In this document: positions 14,069-23,176 of the stretch, piece by piece
How the letters are laid out: each line of letters starts with the position of its first letter
How positions within the stretch are numbered: position 1 is the first letter of the stretch
Source of the DNA: Candidatus Poribacteria bacterium
GTDB taxonomy: Bacteria > Poribacteria > WGA-4E > WGA-3G
Length of the DNA stretch: 64,000 nucleotides
Direction: 5' to 3'
NCBI GenBank assembly: GCA_022827625.1
Contig: JAJEIE010000009.1
Coordinates: 124,001-188,000, forward strand
Notes under the pieces: model-generated
Databases searched by the model: none
What the model was told of the DNA's origin: nothing
The model's input: only the letters and a program-made list of their open reading frames with translations
Position numbers and translations under genes: made by a program

Positions 14069-16060
14069 CTAATCCATATTATCAACCGCGAGATCCCACA
14101 ATAACACAGTGCCGTCAACACTACCACTCGCGATTGTCCTCCCATCCGGACTGAACGCGACGCTTCCTACAAATCCTCGATGCGCATTTAGTGTCTGCAG
14201 CTGTTTGCCGGTGCTTACCTCCCACAACATCACACTGCTATCATTAGAGCCATGCGCCGCGGTCTTACCACCAGCACTTACCCTCCACAATATCGCATTG
14301 CTATCATTAGACCCGTGTGCCAGTATCTTACCATCCGGACTGAACGCGATGCTATTGCCAGAACCACATTGCGCTTCTATCGTCCGAATCGGTTCACCCG
14401 ACCCCACATCCCATAAAAGCACCGTCCCGTCCTGAGCACGACTTGCGCCTATCTTTCCGTCTGGACTGAAAGTTACGCCATAAAGTGGTTTATCCAACGT
14501 CAAAAGCAAGGCACCGGTATGTGCATCCCACGTGTGTACGGTTTTATCATCACTCCCGCTTGCCAACACAGAGCCATCTGGACTGAACGCGATACTTGTG
14601 AACCCAGCCCTTTCCAACCTGTTCACACGTCTATTCATCCGCTTATTCAATGCTATCGTCCTTATATGCTTACCTGTTTGCATATCCCACAAATAGATAA
14701 AGCCGCTGCTATTCGCATTCGCAAGTTTTTTGCCATCTGGACTAAAAGCAACGTAGCAAGGCGTAGGAACGCTTACCGGACCGGTTTTAACATTACGTTC
14801 AAGCCGCATCGGAAGTTCTGCCCCTGTTTGGACATCCCACAAAAACACGGTTTTATCCATACTACCACCTGCAAGGGTTTTGCCATCCGGACTGAACGCT
14901 ACACTCACAAGGGAACGCCACCAATCCATAGCCGATGTTTGAAGCAGCTCGCCTGTCTGAATATTCCACAAATAAGCCGTATTATCCGAATAGCTGCCGC
15001 CTGCCAAGGTTTTGCCATCTGGACTGAACGCAATGCTACCAATAGCATGCCTATGTGCTATCATCTTCCGCTGTTCTATACCGGTTTTCACATCCAACAG
15101 ATGCACAGTGTTGAACCTGCTACAACTTATCAGCGTCTCACCATCTGGGCTAAATACAAGGCTCCTGCTACCAACCTTATCCCCCAACACCCGCAGGTAT
15201 ATCCCTCTCTGCACATCCCATAGATAGATTATACTGTAACTTCCACCCGCCAACATCTTACCATCCGGACTGAACGCTACACTAAAGAGAGTATTGTGGC
15301 TACGCTCAAACCTATGAAGGCACTCGCGCTTCTCCACATCCCATAAACAGGCGGTATCGTCTTCACTTGCACTCGCCAGCAACTTTCCATCCGGGCTGAA
15401 CGCTACGTCTAAGACTTTGTCCCCATGCCCTATGAAGGAGTACAGCGTTTTCCCTGTCTGTGCATCCCACAAACGGATGGTCTTGTCCTCACTCCCACTC
15501 GCCACTGTTTTGCCATCCGGACTAAACGCTACACTTGTGACAGCCTCGGTATGTCCCTTGAGCATACGCAGCTGTTTGCCGGTGCGCACATCCCATAAAC
15601 GGGTGGTCCTATCCTCACTCCCACTTGCCACTGTTTCGCCATCCGGACTAAACGCTACATCCGTGGTTTTACCCTTATGTCCTCGCATTGTCCAAAGTTC
15701 AGCACCGGTGCGCGCATCCCACACACGGACGGTGCGATCAATGCTTACACTTGCCAACAGGGTGTCGTCCGGACTGAATGCTACACTCATAACCCAATCT
15801 GTATGTCCTGTCAGCAAATTGAGTGGTTTGTCGGTCTCTGTGTCATACACCCAAATACCGATGCTACAGGCGACTGCTAAGCGTTTTCCATCACTGGAAC
15901 TCGCGATATTTCCTGTTATTTTCCCCTTACCAAACCGTGCTTTCACGCCTTCGGGTAATCCCCATAAGTGCCAATCTTGTGTGTCTTGTGCGAACGTGTT
16001 TTCGGGAATAACGCATATCGCGAACACAATCGCTAAAATCAAAGGCAATGTTTTTTGCAT
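14069..16060 (-). CDS. Exported WD40 repeat protein (long form)
   Basis: A 663-residue protein with signal peptide 'MQKTLPLILAIVFAICVIPENTFAQ', then about 13 WD40 blades with near-identical 'VAFSPDGKTVASGSEDKTIRLWDAQTGK' type cores. Residues around 590-640 contain an incomplete duplicated half-blade ('HGSNDSNAILWRVSAGGK' then 'HGSNDSSVMLWEVSTGK'), so blade number is changing by recombination. A TATAAT-like -10 lies upstream at 16095-16100 on the minus strand. Long antisense frames in the plus strand are a by-product of the repeats. It shares the mature start 'LPEGVKARFGKGKI' with the downstream paralogue's 'LPEGTKGSFREGRI'. Confidence 0.9.
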   Translation of the reverse strand: MQKTLPLILAIVFAICVIPENTFAQDTQDWHLWGLPEGVKARFGKGKITGNIASSSDGKRLAVACSIGIWVYDTETDKPLNLLTGHTDWVMSVAFSPDDTLLASVSIDRTVRVWDARTGAELWTMRGHKGKTTDVAFSPDGETVASGSEDRTTRLWDVRTGKQLRMLKGHTEAVTSVAFSPDGKTVASGSEDKTIRLWDAQTGKTLYSFIGHGDKVLDVAFSPDGKLLASASEDDTACLWDVEKRECLHRFERSHNTLFSVAFSPDGKMLAGGSYSIIYLWDVQRGIYLRVLGDKVGSRSLVFSPDGETLISCSRFNTVHLLDVKTGIEQRKMIAHRHAIGSIAFSPDGKTLAGGSYSDNTAYLWNIQTGELLQTSAMDWWRSLVSVAFSPDGKTLAGGSMDKTVFLWDVQTGAELPMRLERNVKTGPVSVPTPCYVAFSPDGKKLANANSSGFIYLWDMQTGKHIRTIALNKRMNRRVNRLERAGFTSIAFSPDGSVLASGSDDKTVHTWDAHTGALLLTLDKPLYGVTFSPDGKIGASRAQDGTVLLWDVGSGEPIRTIEAQCGSGNSIAFSPDGKILAHGSNDSNAILWRVSAGGKTAAHGSNDSSVMLWEVSTGKQLQTLNAHRGFVGSVAFSPDGRTIASGSVDGTVLLWDLAVDNMD

Positions 16061-16334
16061 GAAAGTTGTCCTTTTTCGGACTGTTTTGACCCATATTATA
16101 ACATGAGTTGACAGTGAACCGTTCTATTATCGTACCCCGATTACTTAAAAGACACAATTTTTGGAGAAAAACGTGCAAAGCGTTAAATTTTTTGATGTTT
16201 CTGTAATACGAGGCTATGTTGCTATCAAAACTTTCTGTCCTTGCATCTCGCGATTGCACGGCGTTCTGCGAGTTCGGATTTTACATAGTGCACTGACATG
16301 CAATTAATATACGCTACCCATTGCTAACTTTAAG

Positions 16335-17510
16335 TCACCCTGCTTCAGCCGTCAATGCGGACGCAACCTGCACAAGGTCAAGGACATCAACAACGCCATC
16401 GCCATTAACATCCGCAAGGCTGTGGCCGGTCCTCCCAAAATGCGTCGAAACGAACGTGAGGTCTTGGATATTCACATGCCCATCTCGGTTAATATCTTCC
16501 GGCTTCGGTATTTGTGCCGAGGTATCTTCCTGAATGAGCATCGTGAACTCCGAGAGTGCTGCCTCATCTTGAATCAAAGTTTGGAAGTCCGGATCCCTAA
16601 AGAAATTTCGGATCTCGGGCGTGTCTTTAACATAATTTACAAACTCGGCATCTATGCCGAACGTCCTGAGGAGTTCCGGATTATCAACCATGATTTCAAT
16701 GAGTTCGGGGGTCAAACGTGTACGATTTTCAGGTATCTCAAGCCAAGCGAGGATATTCGGCAGCACGCTTTGAATTCTCGGTTGCCGAAAGGTTCGTCCG
16801 TATCTATCAAACATTTGTGTGGCGAGTGTAATTCGTGGATAAGCAGTTGGTCGGGATTCATTGTTCGTAGGAAGAGTCGTCGTGAAATTGGCGGCATCCA
16901 GATAAATTTCAAAGAACATCCCCCAATCTTGCTGATTGTCAGTGACTTTGACTAAGAGAAGATTATCACCGGCGTTTAGATTAACACGAAACAGGTCCTG
17001 AATCCCTGTTGTGCCTCTGTCAACATTATTTATATGTACGACTTCGCCATTGAGCCAGACTTTGACTGCGTCATCACTTCCGACCCCCATCCCAATATTT
17101 CTCTGTTGCCGCGGTGAGACTACATTAATTAAGGCATACGCCGTGTGGTAATCCAAATTTCTATCGTTGCTCAGTCCCACTGCATTAACCACTTCGTTGA
17201 CATTGTTAGAACGGCATCCCAAAATCCAGAATAGGCAATCAACCGTAGGGCGAATGCGTCCGCGGGTCCATCGCAATTGTCCCAAGGCATCGTGTTCATT
17301 TATACCGTGTTCAGCAACATAGCGTTCGGTAATCGCGCCTCGGCTGGTTATCGCGAGATAGTCGGTCTTAATATTCGCGCCCTTTGCAATCATCCACAGC
17401 CAAGGACCTTCTATGTAAGCCGCTGCCGGAGCGCAGACGGTGCCTGTAAGCAAAATTACGACTAAATAACACAATATCCACCTCGACTTCACAATATCTA
17501 AACGCATCAA
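16335..17510 (-). CDS. Secreted protein with C-terminal dockerin-like calcium repeats
   Basis: A 391-residue exported protein; the signal peptide ends around 'TVCAPAAAY'. Residues ~100-215 form a beta domain containing 'GMGVGSDDAVKVWLNGEVVH' and 'LNAGDNLLLVKVTDNQQDWGMFFEIYL', a pattern common in carbohydrate-binding (PA14/NPCBM-like) modules. The last ~55 residues hold two EF-hand-like loops, 'DINRDGHVNIQDL' and 'DVNGDGVVDVLDL', i.e. a dockerin type I-like pair. No cohesin or scaffoldin is in the window, so the dockerin-like unit may simply be a calcium-stabilised C-terminal module, as is common outside clostridia. Confidence 0.82.
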   Translation of the reverse strand: MMRLDIVKSRWILCYLVVILLTGTVCAPAAAYIEGPWLWMIAKGANIKTDYLAITSRGAITERYVAEHGINEHDALGQLRWTRGRIRPTVDCLFWILGCRSNNVNEVVNAVGLSNDRNLDYHTAYALINVVSPRQQRNIGMGVGSDDAVKVWLNGEVVHINNVDRGTTGIQDLFRVNLNAGDNLLLVKVTDNQQDWGMFFEIYLDAANFTTTLPTNNESRPTAYPRITLATQMFDRYGRTFRQPRIQSVLPNILAWLEIPENRTRLTPELIEIMVDNPELLRTFGIDAEFVNYVKDTPEIRNFFRDPDFQTLIQDEAALSEFTMLIQEDTSAQIPKPEDINRDGHVNIQDLTFVSTHFGRTGHSLADVNGDGVVDVLDLVQVASALTAEAG

Positions 17511-17584
17511 TATCTTACTCCCTCAACCTTTCGTTACAAACAGTTAATAGCCAAAGATCAACAAGCAATCTAACACAAAATTAG

Positions 17585-17613
17585 ATGACACGAAATCCAA
17601 ATTTTGGTATAAT
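17585..17613 (+). promoter_or_regulatory. Sigma-70-type promoter for the PEP-hydrolase-family gene
   Basis: A -35 box ATGACA (17585-17590; one mismatch to TTGACA) is separated by 17 bases from a perfect TATAAT (17608-17613), about 58 bases ahead of the ATG at 17672. Confidence 0.6.
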
Positions 17614-17671
17614 TCGTGAACGCTATTTTATCATAAAATTGGATGTTTATAGGAGAAAAAAGGATACACTC

Positions 17672-18499
17672 ATGAAATTCAAACGCGAAGAAATTTTGAC
17701 CCAATTGCGCAACAACATCGATGCAGGCAAACCGATTATTGGAGCCGGTGCCGGCACGGGGATCTCCGCTAAATGCGAGGCAGCTGGCGGGATTGACCTG
17801 ATTATTATCTACAACTCTGGAAGATTCAGAATGGCGGGCAGAGGTTCACTCGCTGGCATGATGCCCTACGGCGACGCGAACCAGATTGTCGTCGAAATGG
17901 CGAGCGAGGTGCTACCGGTTGTCCCGGATACACCCGTTCTCGCTGGGGTCTGCGGCACGGATCCCTTCCGTCTGATGGATGTCTTCTTGAGTCAGATAGA
18001 TGCGATCGGATTTTCTGGAGTTCAGAACTTCCCGACGGTAGGGCTGATTGACGGCACATTCCGTCAACTGCTGGAAGAGACGGACATGGGATACGGACCT
18101 GAGGTGGAGATGATTCGGACAGCGAGTCAAATGGGGATGCTTACGACCCCTTACGCCTTCAACGAAACCGAGGCGGAACAGATGGCGGATGCCGGGGCGG
18201 ATATCCTCGTTGCACACATGGGACTGACGACGAAAGGCTCTATCGGTGCCCAAACCGCTCTCACGCTTGAGGATGCCGCGGAACGGGTGCAAGCCATCCA
18301 TGACGCTGCGAAAGGGGTTAATCCTGAAATTCTTGTTATCTGCCACGGGGGTCCTATCGCTGAGCCGGAAGATGCTACATACGTTCTGGAAAATACTGAG
18401 GGTGTTGTAGGATTCTACGGCGCATCGAGTGCTGAACGTCTCCCGACGGAACGCGCGATTACGGCGCAGATTGAGGCTTTCAAGACAATTCGGTTATAG
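17672..18499 (+). CDS. Phosphoenolpyruvate hydrolase family TIM-barrel protein
   Basis: A 275-residue protein. '[52 protein letters not shown]' is the hallmark N-terminal region of the PF09370-type PEP-hydrolase/TIM-barrel family. '[12 protein letters not shown]', '[16 protein letters not shown]' and '[18 protein letters not shown]' follow in family order. The exact reaction is not certain; members are often found beside UPF0261 genes, and none is here. The ATG at 17672 has AAGGA 8 bases upstream; a further in-frame start at 17585 overlaps the promoter. Confidence 0.87.
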   Translation: MKFKREEILTQLRNNIDAGKPIIGAGAGTGISAKCEAAGGIDLIIIYNSGRFRMAGRGSLAGMMPYGDANQIVVEMASEVLPVVPDTPVLAGVCGTDPFRLMDVFLSQIDAIGFSGVQNFPTVGLIDGTFRQLLEETDMGYGPEVEMIRTASQMGMLTTPYAFNETEAEQMADAGADILVAHMGLTTKGSIGAQTALTLEDAAERVQAIHDAAKGVNPEILVICHGGPIAEPEDATYVLENTEGVVGFYGASSAERLPTERAITAQIEAFKTIRL

Positions 18500-18502
18500 A
18501 AT

Positions 18503-18582
18503 AGCAGTCAGCAAAGGCTATCAGCGGTCGGCGGTCAGTGCTGAGAGTGAGCACAGCGAACCTCCTGATCGCCGAAAGCCAA
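18503..18582. repeat. Intergenic GTCAGCAGTCGG-type repeat
   Basis: Short words such as 'gcagtcagcaaagg', 'gcggtcggcggtcagtg' and 'gatcgccgaaagccaatt' fill the gap between two convergent genes and can fold back on themselves. Confidence 0.45.
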
Positions 18583-19653
18583 TTACTGTGTTAGATAATT
18601 TTCGTTAATATAGCGTGTAATTATCTCAATCTCTTCCTCTTCAAGGTAAAGTCCAATCTCTATCATCCGTGTTATGAGTTCAATTGTCTCATCTTCAGAC
18701 CGGGGTGGATAGTCTTCAACATCGGTGATGGGGTGACATTGAGAACATCTGTCCTCAAAGAGTGCCTGCGCTTCTACTGCGTCATAGATGTCGGTTTCCG
18801 TTATATCCGTTTCAACTTCTACATCCATTTCCATAGCGACAGTTGCGACTTGGACAGCCGCTTTCGCTTCAACCGCGCGCATCTGTTCTTGTCGCTGTTC
18901 TCGTACTGAAACCTGGATATCCGGCGTGATGGCGATAAGATACGCTGAGACCGTCCACTCCTCTTCCTGATAAATAGGTTCACCAATCATCGGTTTTATC
19001 GCCATACGATTGACGAGACGGACCCAGTCTGTCGGTGTACGTGGTTTTGCAAGAATAGTGCGTAAATCGTGGCAGATGACACACTTGCGTTGTAAGACAT
19101 GCTGACCTTCCCGCAATTTCCGCTTCGATGCGAGTTGATCCAGTGGTGCATCTGCTGGTAATCCGGCGTTTTCAAGCAACTTGCGGGTTCGGACGATACC
19201 TTCTTCGCTGAATGCCCCCGTCTGTGTCCGCAACGCTGCCTCGCGAAATGTGAACGGCACGGACAGCCCGATTAACAGATAGGTACAGATCAGCAGACAC
19301 GTGCCGATATACGGCATCGACTCCTCAAAATGTCGGAAAAACCGAAGGATGGCAATCTTGACGAGGATCAGCACACCAATTGTAATGCCGAGCATCAGAT
19401 GCGCAACGGTGCGCGGGGGTAGCTCGACTTGGTAGTTCCACAAACGCGGCACCATGTGCCACATCATAAACACATAAAGGACCGCATACGCATAACCGAT
19501 GAGTCGATGGAGCAGCATCAATGCGGGCGGTGCCGCACTGGTCCGAGTCTCTTTGTCAAATGGGTAGCCCCATAACTTAAACATCAAAAAAACGGAGGCA
19601 TTCGCTAAGCCTAAAAAAATTAAGCCAAGGATTGCACTCGTTGAAGTAGACAT
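18583..19653 (-). CDS. Membrane protein with two c-type haem (CxxCH) motifs
   Basis: A 356-residue protein. The N-terminal half has about four to five membrane helices containing spaced His residues ('LLHRLIGYAYAVLYVFMMWHMV', 'VAHLMLGITIGVLILVKIAILRFFRHFEE'), which look like a b-type haem-binding membrane domain. Then come haem c motifs CVICH ('VLQRKCVICHDL') and CSQCH ('LFEDRCSQCHPI'), each in a small cytochrome-like domain ending with a helix. The linker between them is unusually acidic and valine/alanine-rich ('AVEAKAAVQVATVAMEMDVEVETDITETD'). Probably an inner-membrane quinone-to-cytochrome electron carrier (inference). ATG 19653 follows AAAGGA; an earlier in-frame start at 19737 adds a poor leader. 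Confidence 0.8.
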   Translation of the reverse strand: MSTSTSAILGLIFLGLANASVFLMFKLWGYPFDKETRTSAAPPALMLLHRLIGYAYAVLYVFMMWHMVPRLWNYQVELPPRTVAHLMLGITIGVLILVKIAILRFFRHFEESMPYIGTCLLICTYLLIGLSVPFTFREAALRTQTGAFSEEGIVRTRKLLENAGLPADAPLDQLASKRKLREGQHVLQRKCVICHDLRTILAKPRTPTDWVRLVNRMAIKPMIGEPIYQEEEWTVSAYLIAITPDIQVSVREQRQEQMRAVEAKAAVQVATVAMEMDVEVETDITETDIYDAVEAQALFEDRCSQCHPITDVEDYPPRSEDETIELITRMIEIGLYLEEEEIEIITRYINENYLTQ

Positions 19654-19786
19654 ATCGCATATTCCTTTTTTTAAACTGATGCCGAGCGTGTGATAAGGTT
19701 TTGCGCGGCGTTGTGGGTGATACTCCCAGAACCGCACTGCGCCGTTGTTGCAGTGCTCCTGGCTTTGGCCGAGGTTGGAATTACAC

Positions 19787-20587
19787 CTACGTTTCTAATA
19801 CAGGACGATTTAGGCGAGAATGATACGGCGGCTCCATCACGGCGCGCTGACGTTCATTTGCCCACTCCGGTATTTCATAGGCAGGAACATACGCCATGTT
19901 GCCTGCGGTATAACGCGTCAAAATTGAACGTCTTGGATGATCAGCAGTCCACGGCAGCGTTCCGTGTGTCACCGCTTCTGTGAAAATGGCCACATCACCG
20001 GCTTCACAAACAACCTGTCGGATATGCTCCTGATGTTTCTGGTAAAGCCGCATCTCTCGTGGACACGGATAATTGCTTTTATGGCTTCCCGGAATGACAA
20101 TTAACCCGCCTACTCCCGGTGGTACGTCCGTCAACTGGAACGTGACGACAGTTAAACCGTTGTGCATGCGTCCATCACGGAAGATATAATACTGGTTCGG
20201 GTCAAAACCGGGGCCAGAGGAACCATGAAACGTATGTCCCTCCGCACCTTTGTCCATTGACAGCAGGAACATTTGATGATCCATCCGGAACCCTTTTCCC
20301 AATATTACATTCAGATAAGGGATGAGTGTCGGATGTGCGAGCATGTGTCGGAACGGGTTGCACCATGGTTCTTCCCAGTGGAGCATACCGCCGAGTTCGC
20401 CTCTTCCCTGCTCACCTTTTAAGTCTGGGGAACCACCATCAAGTGCCTGTTCGCGGGGACGGACGCGGCCTTGCTCACTATGTCTATCAATTGCTTCGTT
20501 GGCAAGGGCTACCTCTTCAGGTGTTAGCACATTTTTTATAACGAGGTAACCGTTCAGATCAAATAGATATTTTTCGTCAGCGTTCAT
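19787..20587 (-). CDS. PhyH family dioxygenase-like protein
   Basis: A 266-residue protein. 'EKYLFDLNGYLVIKNVLTPEEVALANEAIDRH' is the PhyH opening, 'VPPGVGGLIVIPGSHKSN' is the conserved core turn, and 'EAVTHGTLPWTADHPRRSILTRYTAG' supplies the distal His and Arg. The usual H-x-D iron pair is not cleanly visible ('RMHNGLTVVTFQL' is the best candidate), so metal binding may differ from the other copies. ATG 20587 lies 8 bases behind GGAGG. Confidence 0.83.
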   Translation of the reverse strand: MNADEKYLFDLNGYLVIKNVLTPEEVALANEAIDRHSEQGRVRPREQALDGGSPDLKGEQGRGELGGMLHWEEPWCNPFRHMLAHPTLIPYLNVILGKGFRMDHQMFLLSMDKGAEGHTFHGSSGPGFDPNQYYIFRDGRMHNGLTVVTFQLTDVPPGVGGLIVIPGSHKSNYPCPREMRLYQKHQEHIRQVVCEAGDVAIFTEAVTHGTLPWTADHPRRSILTRYTAGNMAYVPAYEIPEWANERQRAVMEPPYHSRLNRPVLET

Positions 20588-20609
20588 TTTCGATTTCCTC
20601 CGCCTCATA

Positions 20610-20712
20610 AATAGCCATCAGCAGTCAGTCATCAGTCATCAGCGATTCGCTGTGGCGATTGCAAACGTTTGTCCACACCACACGACCTACTGACTGCCGA
20701 CTGCTGACTGCT
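20610..20712. repeat. Intergenic inverted word repeat (CAGCAGTCAGTCATCAG / CTGACTGCCGACTGCTG)
   Basis: Left and right arms of roughly 30 bases pair around a core ('ggcgattgcaaacg…ccacaccacacgacctactga') that resembles the core at 29386-29450. It fills the gap between two minus-strand genes. Confidence 0.55.
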
Positions 20713-20720
20713 GTGGGCAG

Positions 20721-21848
20721 TTATACCGCATAAGCAACAGAACCATCTTCACGCAAAGGTGTTGTACCGGTATTCATCGGTTGATAAGGAGTTTTCTCGA
20801 TTAAACCATCGTCCAGTTCAATGCCCAAACCGGGCGCTTCAGGGATCGGAATATAACCGCCTTCCCGTTTATACGCCACTTTATACACGGCGAATTGCTC
20901 GGATTCATCAGCCTTCGTATATTCCTGGGTGATGAAGTTCGGGATACTCGTATCTAAATGCAGCGATGCAGCAGTAATGAGCGGTCCGAGGAAGTTATGC
21001 GTAACAACCGCGCTGTGATACGCCTCGGCAAGTGCAGCGATTTTTTTACACTGTGTTATACCGCCAGCGAGACCGAGGTCTGGACGCACGTATTGCGGTC
21101 CGCCTGCTTCAAGGAGTTCACGGAATTCCCAGATGCTGACATTGCGTTCGCCGACAGCAAGTGGGGTCGTCATCCGTTTCGCTAATTCCGCTTGTGTCGC
21201 GATGGTATCTATCTGAATAGGGTCTTCAATGAAATAGAGATTAAAGGGTGCCAACGCCGATTCTAAGACGATACTATTCATTGGTGTCAGTTTCCGATGT
21301 ACCTCAACAATCAGATCAAGGTCGGGGCCACCACCCTCACGCGCAGCGGCAACGATATCGCGCGCCGTCTTGACGAGACGATCAACCGCCATATCTTGGA
21401 AACCTCCAACCACCGGATCAAATTTGAGTGCCGTGAAGCCTTCTTCAACGGCTGCTTTCGCCGCGTCATACATCGTTTCTGGCGTGCTGCCGCCACCGAG
21501 CAGGTGTAGCCGGATTTTGTCACGGCAATTTCCACCTAACAGTTCCCAGATGGGTACGCCGAAATGTTTGCCCTTGATGTCCCACAAGGCGATGTCCACC
21601 GCACTGATCGCACCGCTCAGGGCAGTCCCACGGAACGGTCCCATGCGGTAGAGGTATTGCCAGTGATGCTCAATCCGCAATGGGTTCTGTCCAATGAGGT
21701 ATTTTTTAAACGTGTTCACGATGCTATCAACGGCTTCTGGATAGCCCCAGCAGGCGGTCTGTCCAACTCCGCTGATACCTGTATCTGTGTGAATCCGAAT
21801 CACATAGCCGTTCCCAATAAAAAACGACTCAATTTTATCAATCTTCAT
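20721..21848 (-). CDS. Mandelate racemase/muconate lactonizing enzyme family dehydratase (galactonate-dehydratase-like)
   Basis: A 375-residue enolase-superfamily protein. N-terminal capping domain 'YVIRIHTDTGISGVGQTACWG' and 'SGAISAVDIALWDIKGKHFGVPIWELLGG' are diagnostic. Metal-ligand strands of the barrel are 'LIVEVHRKL', 'YFIEDPI' and 'LAVGERN'; 'VVTHNFLGPLITAASLHLD' supplies the catalytic His. These resemble sugar-acid dehydratases (galactonate/mannonate type) more than racemases. It likely dehydrates an aldonic acid released from polysaccharide; neighbouring Gfo/Idh/MocA and PhyH genes suit a carbohydrate-catabolism context. Confidence 0.88.
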   Translation of the reverse strand: MKIDKIESFFIGNGYVIRIHTDTGISGVGQTACWGYPEAVDSIVNTFKKYLIGQNPLRIEHHWQYLYRMGPFRGTALSGAISAVDIALWDIKGKHFGVPIWELLGGNCRDKIRLHLLGGGSTPETMYDAAKAAVEEGFTALKFDPVVGGFQDMAVDRLVKTARDIVAAAREGGGPDLDLIVEVHRKLTPMNSIVLESALAPFNLYFIEDPIQIDTIATQAELAKRMTTPLAVGERNVSIWEFRELLEAGGPQYVRPDLGLAGGITQCKKIAALAEAYHSAVVTHNFLGPLITAASLHLDTSIPNFITQEYTKADESEQFAVYKVAYKREGGYIPIPEAPGLGIELDDGLIEKTPYQPMNTGTTPLREDGSVAYAV

Positions 21849-21952
21849 ATATCCCTCCAGTTAGAAGTCACTTAACTTAGTCGGTTGCATTGTATCAGAA
21901 GCACACGAATTTGACAACAGAGAAAGCAAGTAAAGACTTCCCAATCAAACAG

Positions 21953-21984
21953 TTGACACAAATTCGTGAGCGTGTTAATATAAT
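21953..21984 (+). promoter_or_regulatory. Candidate promoter for the Gfo/Idh/MocA gene
   Basis: TTGACA at 21953-21958 is followed by an AT-rich -10 region containing TAATAT (21976, 17-base spacing) overlapping TATAAT (21979-21984, 20-base spacing), about 50 bases before the ATG. Confidence 0.4.
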
Positions 21985-22033
21985 GGCAAGTTTCGGAAAC
22001 CCACAACTGCACGCTTCAAAGAGGAGGCACATT

Positions 22034-23068
22034 ATGGGAATGTATCGAACTGGGATCGTCGGTGGAAGGCGAGGCGTACACCATGCCCGACGCTATGAAG
22101 GCATTGAGAATATGAAGGTAATTGCCATCTGCGAGATTGACGAGGAACGGCTACAAACAGCCGTCGCGGAACTCAACGTCCCGGGATATACAGATTACGT
22201 CGAAATGCTGGAAAAGGAAAAACCCGACATTGTCCACGCCGTAACGGAGCCGACAGTGCCACGACATATCTGGGTAGAGCTCGCCGCCGAAGCAGGTGTC
22301 AAGGCGTTAGTGATAGAGAAACCGCTCGCACTCAGACCGCGTGAAGCAGAGGCACTCGCTGCCGCGCACGAGAAAACAGGCTTGAAGATTATCGTCAACC
22401 ACCAACGTCGGTATCTGCCTTTCGCCGAAAAGCTTCTGGAGTTCTTTGCCGACGATAGCCTCGGGGATATACATTTCATCCGTGCTTGCACCGAAGGCGA
22501 CATCACTGATATGGATACCCATTTAATGGATGTCGTGCTTTTTGCCCTTAAAGATATTCCAATTACACACGTCTGGGGTGCCGTTCAAGGTGCTGAAACC
22601 TATCACATTCCATATCGGCAATGTCCTGAAGATTTGATGGCGATTTATACGTTTGAGAACGGTGCTCGCGTCCACTTTGAATCGGCGCGGACAGCATTCG
22701 GGACCATCGACTTCCCCGGCAGCAATCCTCGGTGTAACCTCGATTTCTGGGGAACGAAAGGCAGGATGTGGTGGCGAGAAAACGGTTCATGGGGATACCA
22801 ATTTGACGGTATGACAGAACACTTCGTCGAGAAAACCCACTTCGGTGAAGACGACAAATTCGGACAGCGGGACTTTACGCAGGCGATCGCTACATGGTTG
22901 GATGATGAAAATCAACCACATCGCAATAGGTTAGCGTACGCCATGCTCGGTTTTGACCTGATTATGGCGGCGTATCGCTCCGCGCTCATTGGCGAGCGGA
23001 TCGCGTGGCCCCCGAAACTCAGCGATGAAGAGTGGGTAGCACTTAAAAATAGGGTAACTGGCACTTAA
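22034..23068 (+). CDS. Gfo/Idh/MocA family oxidoreductase
   Basis: A 344-residue NAD(P)-dependent oxidoreductase. The nucleotide-binding loop reads 'TGIVGGRRGVHHARRYEG' and the family signature is 'ALVIEKPLALRPREAEAL'; 'IIVNHQRRYLPFAEKLLEF' and 'DLMAIYTFENGARVHFESAR' belong to the C-terminal beta-sheet domain. ATG 22034 follows GAGGAGG with ~6-base spacing. Probably oxidises or isomerises a sugar, inositol or uronate derivative (inference from family). Confidence 0.9.
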   Translation: MGMYRTGIVGGRRGVHHARRYEGIENMKVIAICEIDEERLQTAVAELNVPGYTDYVEMLEKEKPDIVHAVTEPTVPRHIWVELAAEAGVKALVIEKPLALRPREAEALAAAHEKTGLKIIVNHQRRYLPFAEKLLEFFADDSLGDIHFIRACTEGDITDMDTHLMDVVLFALKDIPITHVWGAVQGAETYHIPYRQCPEDLMAIYTFENGARVHFESARTAFGTIDFPGSNPRCNLDFWGTKGRMWWRENGSWGYQFDGMTEHFVEKTHFGEDDKFGQRDFTQAIATWLDDENQPHRNRLAYAMLGFDLIMAAYRSALIGERIAWPPKLSDEEWVALKNRVTGT

Positions 23069-23081
23069 AATCAAAAGGAAT

Positions 23082-23155
23082 GGCTGTCAGCCGTTAGCAG
23101 TCGGCAGTCAGCAAAGCAATTTTCTTGCTGTCGGCTGAGTGTCGGCGGCTAAGAC
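23082..23155. repeat. Intergenic GTCAGCAGTCGGCAGTC-type inverted repeat
   Basis: The arms 'ggctgtcagccgttagcagtc' and 'gctgtcggctgagtgtcggc' flank a small hairpin AGCAA-AGCAATTTTC-TTGCT. Same word family as the other intergenic repeats. Confidence 0.5.
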
Positions 23156-23176
23156 AAGGAACGCTCATTAAAGATT

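Noticed and set aside
14519-15223. Long plus-strand frame (234 codons) opposite the WD40 gene
   Set aside because: It is an antisense by-product of the repeated WD40 blades and has no domain, signal or ribosome site.
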